This document shows positions 16,108-26,113 of a stretch of DNA of 64,000 bases, one piece after another (within the stretch, counting starts at the first letter, position 1; each line of letters starts with the position of its first letter). The translations under genes and the position numbers were made by a program. The notes below the pieces were generated by a model, which saw nothing but the letters and a program-made list of their open reading frames with translations, was not told the DNA's origin and did no database searches. The DNA is from Candidatus Binataceae bacterium (lineage in GTDB: Bacteria; Desulfobacterota; Binatia; Binatales; Binataceae): positions 61,666-125,665 of the forward strand of contig DATGHL010000033.1 of the NCBI GenBank assembly GCA_035308025.1, read 5' to 3'.

Positions 16108-17217
16108 ATGAAGAGTGGTGATTTTTCGGGCATCCTGGCGCGGATCGTCGCAGGCTGCCTGATGGTAGGCTGTGCGTCCAGCACGATGCGTACGACCCCA
16201 GGTAGTTCAACGCTGGCAGATCCTCCGGCGGCGAGCGCGGAAACGTCATCGGCGAATACCGCCGACCCGCGTCTGGCCGCACTCTGGGCTCGTCGGACGA
16301 GTGCGGCAGGCTCAGGTCACGAAGACTATCCGATCGGCCCGGGCGATGTGCTGACCGTCTCGGTGCCGGAGATTGATGAAATCAAGGATCGGAAAGTGCG
16401 GGTGTCGACGCAGGGGACGATCGAACTGCCGCTAATTGGTGTAGTTTCGGCGGGCGGTTTGAGCGAGGACGGGTTGGCGCGCGAATTGGACCTCAAGCTG
16501 CAAAAATATATGTTCAACCCGCAGGCGACGGTCTTCGTCGATGAGTATCGAAATCGGGAGGCGGCGGTCGTTGGCGCGGTCAACAAACCCGGGCTGCTTG
16601 TGCTGACGAGTCCGGCCGAAACGATTCTCGATGTGCTGACGCAAGCCGGCGGCGTCGCGCCAACCGCCGCGGACGAGCTGGTGCTGATTCCCGGCGACGA
16701 ACGGAGCGCCGCCAATCCGCAGCTTCCGGGGGGCGGAGCCAACGAGCAGGACGCGGTCGGAACGCTCGCGATGGCGAACTCGGCGCACGCCGTCTCGATT
16801 GGCTTGCGCAGCGGGTCACTTAGCGGCAGCGGAAAATATCTAAGTTTGCCGGTGCGCCCGGGCGACGTCATCGTGGTGCCGGGCGGCGGTCAGGTAATGG
16901 TCGTGGGCTGGGTGCATAATCCGGGGCATTTTGAAGTCGGTTCGGGACTGACGGTGCTGGGCGCGATCGGCGAAGCCGGCGGCCCGATGTATGCCGCGGC
17001 GACCAAAGAGATCGCGCTTATCCGCAGCGAGAAGGACGGCGCCAAGAGCACCGTGGCGGTGAATCTCGACAAGATTGCTCACGGCGAGCAGCCTGATATT
17101 CCGGTCAAGGCCAACGACGTGATCGACGTGCCCTATTCCGACCTGCGGATCGGCCCCTACATCTTTTATTCGGTCGTCGAACGGATCGGGCTCATGGCCC
17201 CCGCGATACCCTACTAA
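16108..17217 (+). CDS. Outer-membrane polysaccharide export lipoprotein (Wza/OPX family)
   Basis: Forms the outer-membrane exit channel for capsule or exopolysaccharide. Started at the ATG at 16108 it has 369 residues with a lipoprotein signal ending in LMVGC (Cys22). The Poly_export domain begins at DYPIGPGDVLTVSVPE, then SLBB-type domains: REAAVVGAVNKPG and GGQVMVVGWVHNPGHF. The C-terminal helix that pierces the outer membrane in Wza appears short (FYSVVERIGLMAPAIPY). The stop shares one base with the wzc-like start (TAATG). Confidence 0.93.
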   Translation: MKSGDFSGILARIVAGCLMVGCASSTMRTTPGSSTLADPPAASAETSSANTADPRLAALWARRTSAAGSGHEDYPIGPGDVLTVSVPEIDEIKDRKVRVSTQGTIELPLIGVVSAGGLSEDGLARELDLKLQKYMFNPQATVFVDEYRNREAAVVGAVNKPGLLVLTSPAETILDVLTQAGGVAPTAADELVLIPGDERSAANPQLPGGGANEQDAVGTLAMANSAHAVSIGLRSGSLSGSGKYLSLPVRPGDVIVVPGGGQVMVVGWVHNPGHFEVGSGLTVLGAIGEAGGPMYAAATKEIALIRSEKDGAKSTVAVNLDKIAHGEQPDIPVKANDVIDVPYSDLRIGPYIFYSVVERIGLMAPAIPY

Positions 17218-19547
17218 TGGACCGCTCTAAGCCAACCTCCCATCGCCTGCCGGCGGTGCACGAGATCGAGGCCGAAGCGTGGGAAATTCGGGACGGCGCT
17301 AACGAGCCGCTGCTCGAGGTGTGGCGCTACTGGCGCACGATACGGAGGCATCTGCGGGTAGTGATCGGAGCGACGCTCGCGGCCCTGGTGCTGACGGCGA
17401 TTCACCTGATTGGCGCGAGGCCGATCTACACGGCCGAGACCACGATCATGATCGAGCCTAACGCCGAGCAGGGTTCGAGTACTCTCGAGAGTCTAATCGA
17501 GATCGAAGCCGCGGCGGCCAACTCGGATCAGTACTACAAAACGCAATGCGCGATCCTGGAGAGCCGCCAGCTCGCCGCCGACGTCGTCGGCGAGCTGGCG
17601 TTGGACCGAAATCCGATTTTTCTCGGCCAGGCTGCGGACAAAGAGAATGTCCTGGCGCAGTGGTGGAGCGGACTCTTCTCCGGGTCGCAGAGCGCCGGAG
17701 TGACGACGCGCGCGCCGACGACAATCCCGCCCGACGCGCAAGGGGAACCAGCGCTCGCGAGCGCGCCGCCGGCCGCCGTGCGCGCCTATCTCGAAATGCT
17801 CAAGGTCACGCCGGTCGCTGACACCAACCTGGTCCGAATCAGCTTTGCGACTCCCGACGCGGCGCTCTCGGCGCAACTCGCCAACGCCCACGTGCAGGCC
17901 TACGAACGCCAGCAACTGCAACGGCAGGGTACGCAAACGGAAACGGCGCAGCGCTTTCTGCGCGACAAACTGGTCGGAATCAAAGACGAGCTGCAAAAGT
18001 CTGAGGCCGCGCTCAATGACTATCGCCGCGCCAAGGGAATTATTCCGGGCCTGATCTCGCTCGACGGCAAGGACGCCGTGGTGCTGGATCGGCTCGCCGA
18101 TCTCAGCAAGGACCTGACCCAGGCGCAGGTGGCGCGGATCGCGCTCGAGGCGCAGGTGCAATCAATCGACAAACACGACTATGCGTCGATTCCCGAAGTG
18201 ACGCAGAACGTGACGATTCAGGATTTGCAGAAACAGCTCGATGAACTATATGGCGAGGCCGCGGCGCTCGCGAGCCAGTTCAAGCCGGACTATCCGCCGC
18301 TGGCGAAACTGCGCGCGCAGATCGCCGCAGTCGAGCTGCGGCTCAAGGCTGCGATCGGCGAGGTTGTCAACGGAATTCAGTCTCAATACCGCGAAGCCGC
18401 GGAAAAGGAAAATGAGCTCCAGGCCGAGATGGGGCGGCAGCGCGTCGAAACCCTCAACCTCAACGACGCCGCGGCCCAGTACGCGATCCTGCAGCGCGAG
18501 GTCGATACGAATCGCGAACTCTACAACGCGGTCTTGACGCGCATGAAAGACGTCGCGGTGCAGAGCGGCGCCGATCAGACCAACGTCTCGGTGATCAACT
18601 CGGCCGAGGCGCCGACCGTCGCGACCAGTCCGCGGAAGGCGCGCGACCTGATCCTGGCGCTGGTCACTGGGCTGAGCGGCGGCATGGCACTCGCTTTCAT
18701 CCTCGAGTTTCTCGACAGCACGCTCAAGAATCCGGAAGAAGCCGAGAGTTACCTCAAGCTGCCGACCCTCGGGATCGTTCCCGATATCGCGCAGGTCCAG
18801 GGCAAGCCGCAAGCCTATGGCTCGAATGCGCTGCCCGCGGCGCGCGCGCCCGCGGCTTTGCCGCACACCAACGATCTGGTGCTCGCGCATGGTTCCTACT
18901 CGCAGCTTGGCGAAGCCTATCGCAACCTGCGCACGGCGCTGCTGTTGTCGCGCGCCGGCGGACCGCCGGGCACGATCCTGATCACCAGCGCGACCAGCCG
19001 CGAAGGCAAGACCGTAACGGCGGTAAACTTGTCAGTGATGCTGGCGCAGCTTGGCGGCACGATCCTGATCGACGCGGACCTGCGGCGCGCGCGCTGTCAT
19101 CGGGTGCTCGGGCTCGACAATCGCGCTGGACTGACCGAGGTGCTGACCGGCGCACTCGAGGCGGCCGCGGTGATCGCGCCGACCGGAATCGAGCACTTTG
19201 ATCTGCTCGGCGCCGGTTCGGCGCCGCCCAATCCGACCGAGCTGCTGGGTTCCCTCAAGATGGCTGAGCTGATTCAGGATTTACGCGGACGTTACCAGTA
19301 CATCGTGATCGATTCATCGCCGGTACTGCCGGTGAGCGACGCTCTGCTGCTGGCGCATGCGGTCGACGGCGTGGTGGTAGTGGCCAACGGTGCGACGACG
19401 CCGCGCCAGCAGGTGCGTGCGGCCTGCGCGCGGCTGGGCTACGCGCGCGGCAAGATTCTGGGCTTGGTGCTGAATCGGGTGCAGTCGCAGACGGCGGACT
19501 ATTACGGCTACTATCGCGAGGATTACTACTCGATCCGGGAGCGCTAG
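17217..19547 (+). CDS. Wzc-type polysaccharide co-polymerase and tyrosine autokinase
   Basis: Inner-membrane protein of 776 residues that controls chain length and export with the OPX channel. A Wzz domain starts after the first membrane span (about 44-64), followed by a long coiled-coil periplasmic part and a second span near 475-495 (LILALVTGLSGGMALAFI). The cytoplasmic BY-kinase domain has Walker A TSREGKTV (Lys598), Walker A' ILIDADLRR and Walker B YIVIDSSP. The tail is Tyr-rich (DYYGYYREDYYSIRER), the expected autophosphorylation cluster. No separate Wzb phosphatase gene is seen. Confidence 0.95.
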   Translation: MDRSKPTSHRLPAVHEIEAEAWEIRDGANEPLLEVWRYWRTIRRHLRVVIGATLAALVLTAIHLIGARPIYTAETTIMIEPNAEQGSSTLESLIEIEAAAANSDQYYKTQCAILESRQLAADVVGELALDRNPIFLGQAADKENVLAQWWSGLFSGSQSAGVTTRAPTTIPPDAQGEPALASAPPAAVRAYLEMLKVTPVADTNLVRISFATPDAALSAQLANAHVQAYERQQLQRQGTQTETAQRFLRDKLVGIKDELQKSEAALNDYRRAKGIIPGLISLDGKDAVVLDRLADLSKDLTQAQVARIALEAQVQSIDKHDYASIPEVTQNVTIQDLQKQLDELYGEAAALASQFKPDYPPLAKLRAQIAAVELRLKAAIGEVVNGIQSQYREAAEKENELQAEMGRQRVETLNLNDAAAQYAILQREVDTNRELYNAVLTRMKDVAVQSGADQTNVSVINSAEAPTVATSPRKARDLILALVTGLSGGMALAFILEFLDSTLKNPEEAESYLKLPTLGIVPDIAQVQGKPQAYGSNALPAARAPAALPHTNDLVLAHGSYSQLGEAYRNLRTALLLSRAGGPPGTILITSATSREGKTVTAVNLSVMLAQLGGTILIDADLRRARCHRVLGLDNRAGLTEVLTGALEAAAVIAPTGIEHFDLLGAGSAPPNPTELLGSLKMAELIQDLRGRYQYIVIDSSPVLPVSDALLLAHAVDGVVVVANGATTPRQQVRAACARLGYARGKILGLVLNRVQSQTADYYGYYREDYYSIRER

Positions 19548-19571
19548 CGAGCGAGCTGCAGGACGACCGCT

Positions 19572-22391
19572 GTGGGACGACGCCGGCTCGATCGCGCTGT
19601 GATTGCGGGTCTGGTCTTCCTGATCGGATTCCCACCGCTTGCCTTCGGCGCAGTCCATCGTGGTCCCCTCATTGTCGTCGAGGCGGTCAGCTTTGCGCTG
19701 CTCGTGCTCTGGATGGCCAACATTTATCTCGATGGCGTCTGGCGGGTAAGCGTTTCCGCAGCGGCAGTTGCGAGACCGGATGAAGTTCGGCGGATCGCGC
19801 TGCCGGCGCTGGCGTTGACGCTGCTCCTGGCCGGCGAACTCGCACCGCTCCCGCCGCCGCTGATGAGGCTGGCCGCGCCGGCGACCTATCAGCTCTATCG
19901 AGTCAGTCTTCCCGGGTGGCCGAGTGTTTCCTTGTTGCCGATCGTGGCGCCGGACCGGGAGTTGGCAGCGGCCGGGCAAAAGGCGCCGGACGTTGCGTCA
20001 TCCCTGGCGCTGGCCGGGGCGCGCGCGGCCTTTCCTCCAGGCGTCATCGGAGAGCGCTGGCGTGCGCTCGCGATCTCACCGGCCGCGGCCGCGAGCGCCC
20101 TGCTCGAATGGCTCGCGCTGGCCTCGACGTTCTTTGTGGTCGTGCTCTATCCGTTCGGCTTCGTGGGCGAGCGCAACGCCGAAGTGCGCTTCTATCGCTC
20201 GATGATTGTCAGTCTCTTGCTCACGGCTACTGCAGTCGCGTTGATCGGACTGGGCGAGCGGGCCTGGTGGAACGGAAAACTGCTGTGGTTTTATGTACCC
20301 AGTGATTGGGGCGGGGCGAGCGTTACGAATCCGCGCGCCAGCGGCCCTTTCGTCGACCCGGATCATTTCGCCAACTATCTCGCGATGGTGCTGCCGCTCG
20401 CGGTGGTCGGCGCGATCTATCCGTTCAAGATTTTCCCACGGCCCGATCGCGGCAATCTGCAACTATTCGCCGCGCTCGGCACCCTTGTGATCGCGGGGGC
20501 GATCCTGTTGAGCCTTTCGCGCGCGGGCTGGGTCGCTGCAATCGCCGGAGTCGGTATTGGGCTGGCGCTCTGCGTGCGCCACGCCTGGAGCCTGACGCCG
20601 ATCGCGATCCGCAAACTAGGCCCTCGCGCCGCCGGGGTCCTGACGCTGCTGGCGGTGATTAGCCTCGTGGTCCTGCTGCTGGCGGCCGGGCCGGCGACGC
20701 GAATGGCGGCCGCCAACCGCGTCGGCAGTGTAATCGCCGCGGGCGACGACGTGCGCTACCGGCCGGCCGTCTGGCGCGACACCCTCGGCATTCTCTGCGA
20801 CTTTTCGTGGTTCGGCGTTGGCTTGGCCGGATGGCCCGAGCTTTTTCCGCATTACGAACGCGCGCCGTGGATGCCGTTTTTCTTTCGTGAAGCCGAAAAC
20901 GACTATCTCCAATTTGCGGCCGAGACCGGGATCGTCGGAGTCCTCGTCACGCTGTGGCTGGGAATCGCGCTTGCCGGAGTGATCCGCCGCGGTGCGGCGC
21001 GGCTCGCCGAGTCGGAGTGGCCGCTCTTCGCCGCGCTGGCCGGAGGGATCGTCGCGACGCTTATTCACGAGGGCTTCGATTTCAGTCTCCATACTCCCGC
21101 CAATGCCGTGCTGTTCACGATCCTGCTGGCGCTGAGCGTTCGGATCGCGCTGGTCGACGGCGCGCCGCGCGAAGGCGCAATCGTCCGCGTCGCCGCGCGC
21201 TCGACCCGGCTTACATACGTCGGCGCAGCTGCGGGCGCGCTCGCCGCTTGCGGACTGATTTGCGCGGTCTACCTGCAGGCCGGCGGCAGTTACCCCTACG
21301 ACATCACCGCGCGCCGTGGTCTGGCGTATGCCGCCCGCAATCTGACGGCTCATCCTGCGATGGCGTCGGCTCACCTGGCGCTCGTCGCCGCGCTCGGGCG
21401 TGAGGCGGCGGCGGAGCTCCGACTGGCCGAACTGCGGATCGCCGTCTGGCTCGACCCGAATGATCCGGCGGCGCGCGATCAATATGCGCAGGGCCTCCTG
21501 CAAGCGGGGAACCGCGCAGCCGGGCTCGCGCAAATTGCCACCGCAGTCAACCGCGCGCCCATGATGCTCGAGCATTATTATCTCGCCGCGTCATTGATTC
21601 CATGGTTACTGCCGGACGAGCAGGCAGCCGTCGCGCGCGGCTTCACGCGCGCGATTGACGACGGTTATCCGGGTGCCGTTGGCGAGCTGGCGGCTTTCTA
21701 TCGCGATCTCGGCCGCACGCGCGATGTCGGCGCGCTCTATGAGCAGGCCGCGCTCAGGACCGCAGACGCGGACCAGCGGATGGAGGATCTGATCAAGGCT
21801 GGAACGAACTACGGAATTGCCGGCGACGCCGCCGCAGCGATCAGAAATTTGCGGGCGGCTGCAGAAATCGATCACGCCGATGCGCGGCCCTACGCCGAAC
21901 TCGCCCGATCAGTCTATGGGCCCGAAGGGAAACTTACCGAGGCGAACGCGGCGGTTGAGGAAGGGATGCGCAACGGCGCCGATCGGTTTGACCTCGACGT
22001 CGCGTTGGCGGACGCGGCCGAGCAGTCGAGCGATCCGCGCGCCGCAGAGAGCGCGCTCGAAGCCGCCCTGCGTGAGCGCTCTTCGTTTGCGCTGACGATG
22101 CGGCTTGGCGGCCTCTATCTTGCCAACGGCGATTTCGCGCCGGCAGTTCTGAGCTTCGGGCGGGCGACCGCGCTCGAACCGGATTCTGCGGCCGCGTGGT
22201 TCGCCTTGGGCGAAGCGCACGAGCGCGATTACGACTATATCGCAGCGAGCGACGCCTACGCGCGCGCCCATCGGTTGGACCCGGCCAATCGCGCCTATGC
22301 GCGGACGGCTGCTGACCTCGCGGAGCGCATCAGCCGGGAGAACGCGCCGGTAACAGGTGCGCCCGACGGAACGGCGAGTATCAGGCGATGA
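19572..22391 (+). CDS. O-antigen ligase/polymerase-like membrane protein with C-terminal TPR domain
   Basis: A 939-residue protein. About 500 N-terminal residues contain some twelve hydrophobic spans and the Wzy_C/WaaL pattern: GPFVDPDHFANYLAM, then GVGLAGWPELFPHYE, then ENDYLQFAAETGIVG. The C-terminal 400 residues are Ala-rich helical hairpins in TPR style (for example AAWFALGEAHERDYDYIAASDAYARAHRLDP). Family members join or polymerise undecaprenyl-linked glycans in the periplasm; the TPR part may recruit partners. The start is GTG at 19572 with AGGAC seven to eight bases upstream. The stop overlaps the next start (ATGA). Confidence 0.85.
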   Translation: MGRRRLDRAVIAGLVFLIGFPPLAFGAVHRGPLIVVEAVSFALLVLWMANIYLDGVWRVSVSAAAVARPDEVRRIALPALALTLLLAGELAPLPPPLMRLAAPATYQLYRVSLPGWPSVSLLPIVAPDRELAAAGQKAPDVASSLALAGARAAFPPGVIGERWRALAISPAAAASALLEWLALASTFFVVVLYPFGFVGERNAEVRFYRSMIVSLLLTATAVALIGLGERAWWNGKLLWFYVPSDWGGASVTNPRASGPFVDPDHFANYLAMVLPLAVVGAIYPFKIFPRPDRGNLQLFAALGTLVIAGAILLSLSRAGWVAAIAGVGIGLALCVRHAWSLTPIAIRKLGPRAAGVLTLLAVISLVVLLLAAGPATRMAAANRVGSVIAAGDDVRYRPAVWRDTLGILCDFSWFGVGLAGWPELFPHYERAPWMPFFFREAENDYLQFAAETGIVGVLVTLWLGIALAGVIRRGAARLAESEWPLFAALAGGIVATLIHEGFDFSLHTPANAVLFTILLALSVRIALVDGAPREGAIVRVAARSTRLTYVGAAAGALAACGLICAVYLQAGGSYPYDITARRGLAYAARNLTAHPAMASAHLALVAALGREAAAELRLAELRIAVWLDPNDPAARDQYAQGLLQAGNRAAGLAQIATAVNRAPMMLEHYYLAASLIPWLLPDEQAAVARGFTRAIDDGYPGAVGELAAFYRDLGRTRDVGALYEQAALRTADADQRMEDLIKAGTNYGIAGDAAAAIRNLRAAAEIDHADARPYAELARSVYGPEGKLTEANAAVEEGMRNGADRFDLDVALADAAEQSSDPRAAESALEAALRERSSFALTMRLGGLYLANGDFAPAVLSFGRATALEPDSAAAWFALGEAHERDYDYIAASDAYARAHRLDPANRAYARTAADLAERISRENAPVTGAPDGTASIRR

Positions 22392-23638
22392 AGATTCTTT
22401 TGCTCAATCCCGCCGGTGCGATGGGCGGCGCTGAACGGGTGTTGCTCGATGTCGCTGCCGGCGTCCGCGCGCTCAACCCGCGCCACGAGTTCGCCTTGAT
22501 CGCTGCGGCCGACGGCGCTCTGGTCGAGGAAGCTCGCAGTCGCGGAATCCCCTCATCGGTCATGCCCTTTCCGCCGGTCCTGGCGCGACTGGGCGACGCC
22601 GGCGCAGGCGGTCCCGCGGGCGTCGCCGCGGGCCGCTGGCGCACGCTCGGACGCCTTGGGCTCTCGTCGCCCGCGGCAGTGCGCTACACGCGATCGCTGG
22701 CCCGCGCGATCGCCGGCTTAGCCCCCGATGTAGTTCATGCCAACGGCTTCAAGATGCATCTTCTCGCCGCGCGCGCGACGCCGGAAGCGACGCCGCTCTT
22801 GTGGCATCTTCACGATTATCCCTCCTCGCGTCCGCTCATGCCGATTCTCTTGAAGCTGCATGCGCGGCGCGTCGCCGCGATCGTGGCGAACTCGCGCAGC
22901 GTCGCCGCCGATGCGCGCGCGGTTCTCGGCGCCAGCGTACCGATTCATACCGTGCACAACGGCGTCGATCTCGAGCGTTTTGCGCCGCATGGCGCGGTGG
23001 CGGATCTCGACGCGCTCGCGAACCTGCCGACGGACGACAGGGCGGTCGTGCGCGTTGGCCTCGTCGCGGCGACGGCGCGTTGGAAGGGGCAGGATCAGTT
23101 TTTGCGCGCGCTGGCGCTGCTCCCGCCTCAGATGACGGTGCGTGGTTATGTGATCGGCGGGCCAATCTATCAGACCGCGGGCAGTCAATTTACCCTCACT
23201 GAGTTGCGCGCTTTGGCGGTGACGCTGGGGCTCGCCGGCAAAGTCGGATTTACAGGCTATCTGCGCGAGGTGGCGCCGGCCTTGCGCGCACTCGACATCG
23301 TGGTGCACGCCAGCGTGGCGCCGGAACCCTTCGGCCTGGTGATCGCGGAGGCGTTCGCCTGTGGCCGCGCGGTGATCACCAGCGCGACCGGCGGGGCCGC
23401 CGACCTGGTCACTGCCGAGAGCGACGCGCTGGTCTATCGCGCTGCTGACGTGCAGGCGCTGGCTGCGGCAATCGCGCGATTGGCGGCGAATCCCGCCTTG
23501 CGCGCCGCGCTCGGGGGCGCGGGCCGCGTTACCGCCGAACAGAGATTCGACCGCGCGCGGATGGCGGCGCAACTCAACACGATCTATCAAGGGTTGGTGT
23601 CTGCCGAGTCTGACGATGCGCTTGCTGCACGTTCATAG
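22388..23638 (+). CDS. GT4-type glycosyltransferase
   Basis: A 416-residue GT-B enzyme. The N-terminal domain begins MKILLLNPAGAMGGAERVLLD, with the glycine-rich acceptor loop. The C-terminal nucleotide-sugar domain has the EX7E-type motif in PEPFGLVIAEAFACGRAVI. It is coupled by four bases to the preceding polymerase and overlaps the next glycosyltransferase by 23 bases. Donor and acceptor cannot be read from sequence. Confidence 0.9.
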   Translation: MKILLLNPAGAMGGAERVLLDVAAGVRALNPRHEFALIAAADGALVEEARSRGIPSSVMPFPPVLARLGDAGAGGPAGVAAGRWRTLGRLGLSSPAAVRYTRSLARAIAGLAPDVVHANGFKMHLLAARATPEATPLLWHLHDYPSSRPLMPILLKLHARRVAAIVANSRSVAADARAVLGASVPIHTVHNGVDLERFAPHGAVADLDALANLPTDDRAVVRVGLVAATARWKGQDQFLRALALLPPQMTVRGYVIGGPIYQTAGSQFTLTELRALAVTLGLAGKVGFTGYLREVAPALRALDIVVHASVAPEPFGLVIAEAFACGRAVITSATGGAADLVTAESDALVYRAADVQALAAAIARLAANPALRAALGGAGRVTAEQRFDRARMAAQLNTIYQGLVSAESDDALAARS

Positions 23639-24752
23639 CGGCAATCTCTACGGCGGTGTCGAGACGCTGCTGACGACACTCGCACGCCACCGCAAGCTTG
23701 CCCCGCTCGAGCACGAGGCTGCGCTCTGCTTCGAGAGTCGTCTCGCGCAGGAGTTGTGCGCAGTCGGCGTCGCGATCTATATGCTGGGCGCGGCTCGCGT
23801 GCGCAATCCTCTGACGCTCCGGCGCGCCCGCGAGCGCCTGCGCGAACTGCTCGCGCGCCGCCGCTTCGACGCGGTCGCGTGCCACTCGGCTTGGGCGACG
23901 GCGCTGTTTGCCGGGGTCGTCAAAGCGGCGCGCCTCCCATTGATCTTCTGGGTGCATGGCGCAGCGACCGGCCGTCATTGGCTTGATCGCTGGGCGAGCG
24001 TAACCCAACCCGATTTGCTGCTGTGTAACAGCGCCTTTACCGCCTCGACGATGACGGCGCTCTACCCGCGCGCGCCGCGCGAAGTGCTGTATTTGCCGGT
24101 TGCGCCTGCGCCTCCGCTTGACGTACTTGCAAGGAGCGCGATTCGCGAACAGTTCGGCGCGCCGGATGACGCGATCGTCATCGCACAAGCAAGCCGCCTC
24201 GAGGAGACGAAGGGCCACCTCGTTCTCATCGAGGCGCTGGCGCTGCTCGCGAACCTTGCCGGCTGGCGATGCTGGATCATCGGCGGCCCGCAGCGGCCCG
24301 GCGAGCTAAAATATTTCGCGCGGCTCAAAGCCCGCACGACCGAACTTGGAATCGCACAGCGCGTGACGTTTTGCGGCGAGCAGCCGCAGGCCGCCCGCCT
24401 CCTGGCTGCGGCCGATATCTATTGTCAGCCGCACAGCGCGGCCGAAGGCTTCGGCCTCGCCTTTGCCGAGGCCATGAGCGCGGGCTTGCCGGTGATCTCG
24501 ACCGGCCTCGGCGGCGTGGCGGAGCTGATCGACGAATCGTGCGCGATTACTGTGCCGCCGAACGATTTTGCCGCAGTCGCGACCGCCCTGCGCGCGCTGA
24601 TCGATGATCCGTGGCGGCGCAACCGCTTGGGCGCGAGCGGAGCGCAGCGCGCGCGGCTTTTATGTGATCCGCGGGCGCAGATGGTTCGGCTCGCCGCGAT
24701 CGTCGCGGCCTTGAGCGGGGCTAGCGCTGCATCCGCCCGCGTGTCTCTCTGA
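23616..24752 (+). CDS. GT4-type glycosyltransferase
   Basis: A 378-residue GT-B enzyme, starting MRLLHVHSGNLYGGVETLL. The donor domain shows VIAQASRLEETKGH and the EX7E motif in EGFGLAFAEAMSAGLPVI. Its start lies within the end of the previous gene and its stop shares a base with the next start. The close paralogy in layout with its neighbour points to consecutive sugar additions to one repeat unit, which is inference. Confidence 0.9.
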   Translation: MRLLHVHSGNLYGGVETLLTTLARHRKLAPLEHEAALCFESRLAQELCAVGVAIYMLGAARVRNPLTLRRARERLRELLARRRFDAVACHSAWATALFAGVVKAARLPLIFWVHGAATGRHWLDRWASVTQPDLLLCNSAFTASTMTALYPRAPREVLYLPVAPAPPLDVLARSAIREQFGAPDDAIVIAQASRLEETKGHLVLIEALALLANLAGWRCWIIGGPQRPGELKYFARLKARTTELGIAQRVTFCGEQPQAARLLAAADIYCQPHSAAEGFGLAFAEAMSAGLPVISTGLGGVAELIDESCAITVPPNDFAAVATALRALIDDPWRRNRLGASGAQRARLLCDPRAQMVRLAAIVAALSGASAASARVSL

Positions 24753-26113
24753 TGCGCCTCGAAGCCGCGCTCGCGGTCGCCGTCTGCGCAGTCGCCTTCG
24801 GCGGCTGCTTTACCGCGATGCGCCGTGCGGTCTGGGCCGGCGTCGTCGCGATGCTCGCCGTCGGCTACCTCTATGGCATCGTGCGCGCCAATATCGACAG
24901 CCCCCTCGCGCAGTTCGTCTATGACGCGGCGTTGGCGGGCTTCTTCATCGCCGCGCTCGCGCGCCCGCTCGGCGTCGGTCAAAGGCTTCGCATGCGGCCG
25001 CTGATGCCCTGGATGCTGTGCCTGATGGGCTGGCCCACGCTGCTCCTGCTCGTACCCGCGCAGCATCCGCTGATCCAGTTGGTCGGCTGGCGCGGGAACG
25101 TGCTGTTCGTACCGTTCATCCTGATCGGCGGAATGATCGAGGATGCCGACGTGCGGATGATTGCCCGTGGCGTAGCGATGATGAATCTCGCCGTGTTGGC
25201 GTTGGCGCTCGCCGAGACCGTAATCGGGGTCCCCAGCTTTTATCCGCAGAATGCGCTCGACGCGATCATCTACAACAGCACGGATGTTTTCTTCAACGGC
25301 GCGCGCCACTTCCGCATTCCGGCAAGCTTTGCGAATTCGGCGGCGTACGCGACCAACATGGTCGCTAGCATGCCGCTGCTGCTCGGCGGGCTAAACGTCG
25401 AGGCGGCGCGGAGCTGGAACCGGCGACTGCTGCTCGCGGCGATCGCCGCCTCGGCAATCGGCGTTTTCCTGGCGGCGTCCCGCGCGGAAGCGGCGATGCT
25501 GATCCTGATGGTGCTGATAATTTCGTTTTCGCCTCGGCGTGATCAGTTTCCGCGACTGGCGTGGCTCGCGCTCGTCGTCTTGATCGCGATACTGGTGGCG
25601 CTGACGCCACGCCTGCAACGATTTCTGACGCTGGGCGAGCCGGGCATGGTGGCCGCGCGGCTCCAGCGCAGCGTCAACGAAAGTTTTATCGAGCTGGTCG
25701 AGGAATATCCGCTGGGCAATGGATTGGGCGGCGGTGGCACCAGCATCCCGCATTTTTTGCAGCCTCTGGTCAAAGATCCGATCGGGCTCGAGAACGAGTA
25801 CGCGCGGATCGTCGCCGAGCAGGGCCTCCCAGGGCTGGCTCTCTGGCTCGGCTTTTTCGGCTGGGTGCTGATGCGTGCGGCGCCGCATCGCCGCGATCCA
25901 TGGGCTGCGGGACGCCGGCTCGCATGGCTGTTTTGCGCGATCTCATTCGCCGCCGCAGTGGTTGGGACCGGATTGCTCAATGCGATTCCACAGACTGCAA
26001 CGCTGCTGATGTTTGCAGGCTGGACCGCTGCGGCGGGAACTGCCGCGTCGCCTCGGCGCCGCGTTCCACAATCGGAGAACTACATGATCGATCCCCGGGC
26101 GCGGCGGGCATGA
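24752..26113 (+). CDS. Wzy/WaaL-like O-antigen polymerase or ligase
   Basis: A 453-residue polytopic membrane protein with ten or more hydrophobic segments. The large periplasmic loop carries VEEYPLGNGLGGGG and GLENEYARIVAEQGLPGLALW, the pattern of the Wzy_C/WaaL family. It is the second such protein in the locus. One may polymerise repeat units and the other attach chains to a carrier; sequence cannot decide which. The start overlaps the preceding gene by one base, and the stop overlaps the next start. Confidence 0.85.
   Translation: MRLEAALAVAVCAVAFGGCFTAMRRAVWAGVVAMLAVGYLYGIVRANIDSPLAQFVYDAALAGFFIAALARPLGVGQRLRMRPLMPWMLCLMGWPTLLLLVPAQHPLIQLVGWRGNVLFVPFILIGGMIEDADVRMIARGVAMMNLAVLALALAETVIGVPSFYPQNALDAIIYNSTDVFFNGARHFRIPASFANSAAYATNMVASMPLLLGGLNVEAARSWNRRLLLAAIAASAIGVFLAASRAEAAMLILMVLIISFSPRRDQFPRLAWLALVVLIAILVALTPRLQRFLTLGEPGMVAARLQRSVNESFIELVEEYPLGNGLGGGGTSIPHFLQPLVKDPIGLENEYARIVAEQGLPGLALWLGFFGWVLMRAAPHRRDPWAAGRRLAWLFCAISFAAAVVGTGLLNAIPQTATLLMFAGWTAAAGTAASPRRRVPQSENYMIDPRARRA

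Noticed and set aside
15279..16184. 301-codon minus-strand frame across the WaaE-like gene and the wza promoter region
   Set aside because: No recognisable domain; it overlaps a strongly supported gene on the other strand.
25561..26109. N-terminal extension of the glycosyltransferase at 26110
   Set aside because: The extra part is low-complexity Arg/Ala/Gly sequence read out of phase from the polymerase gene.
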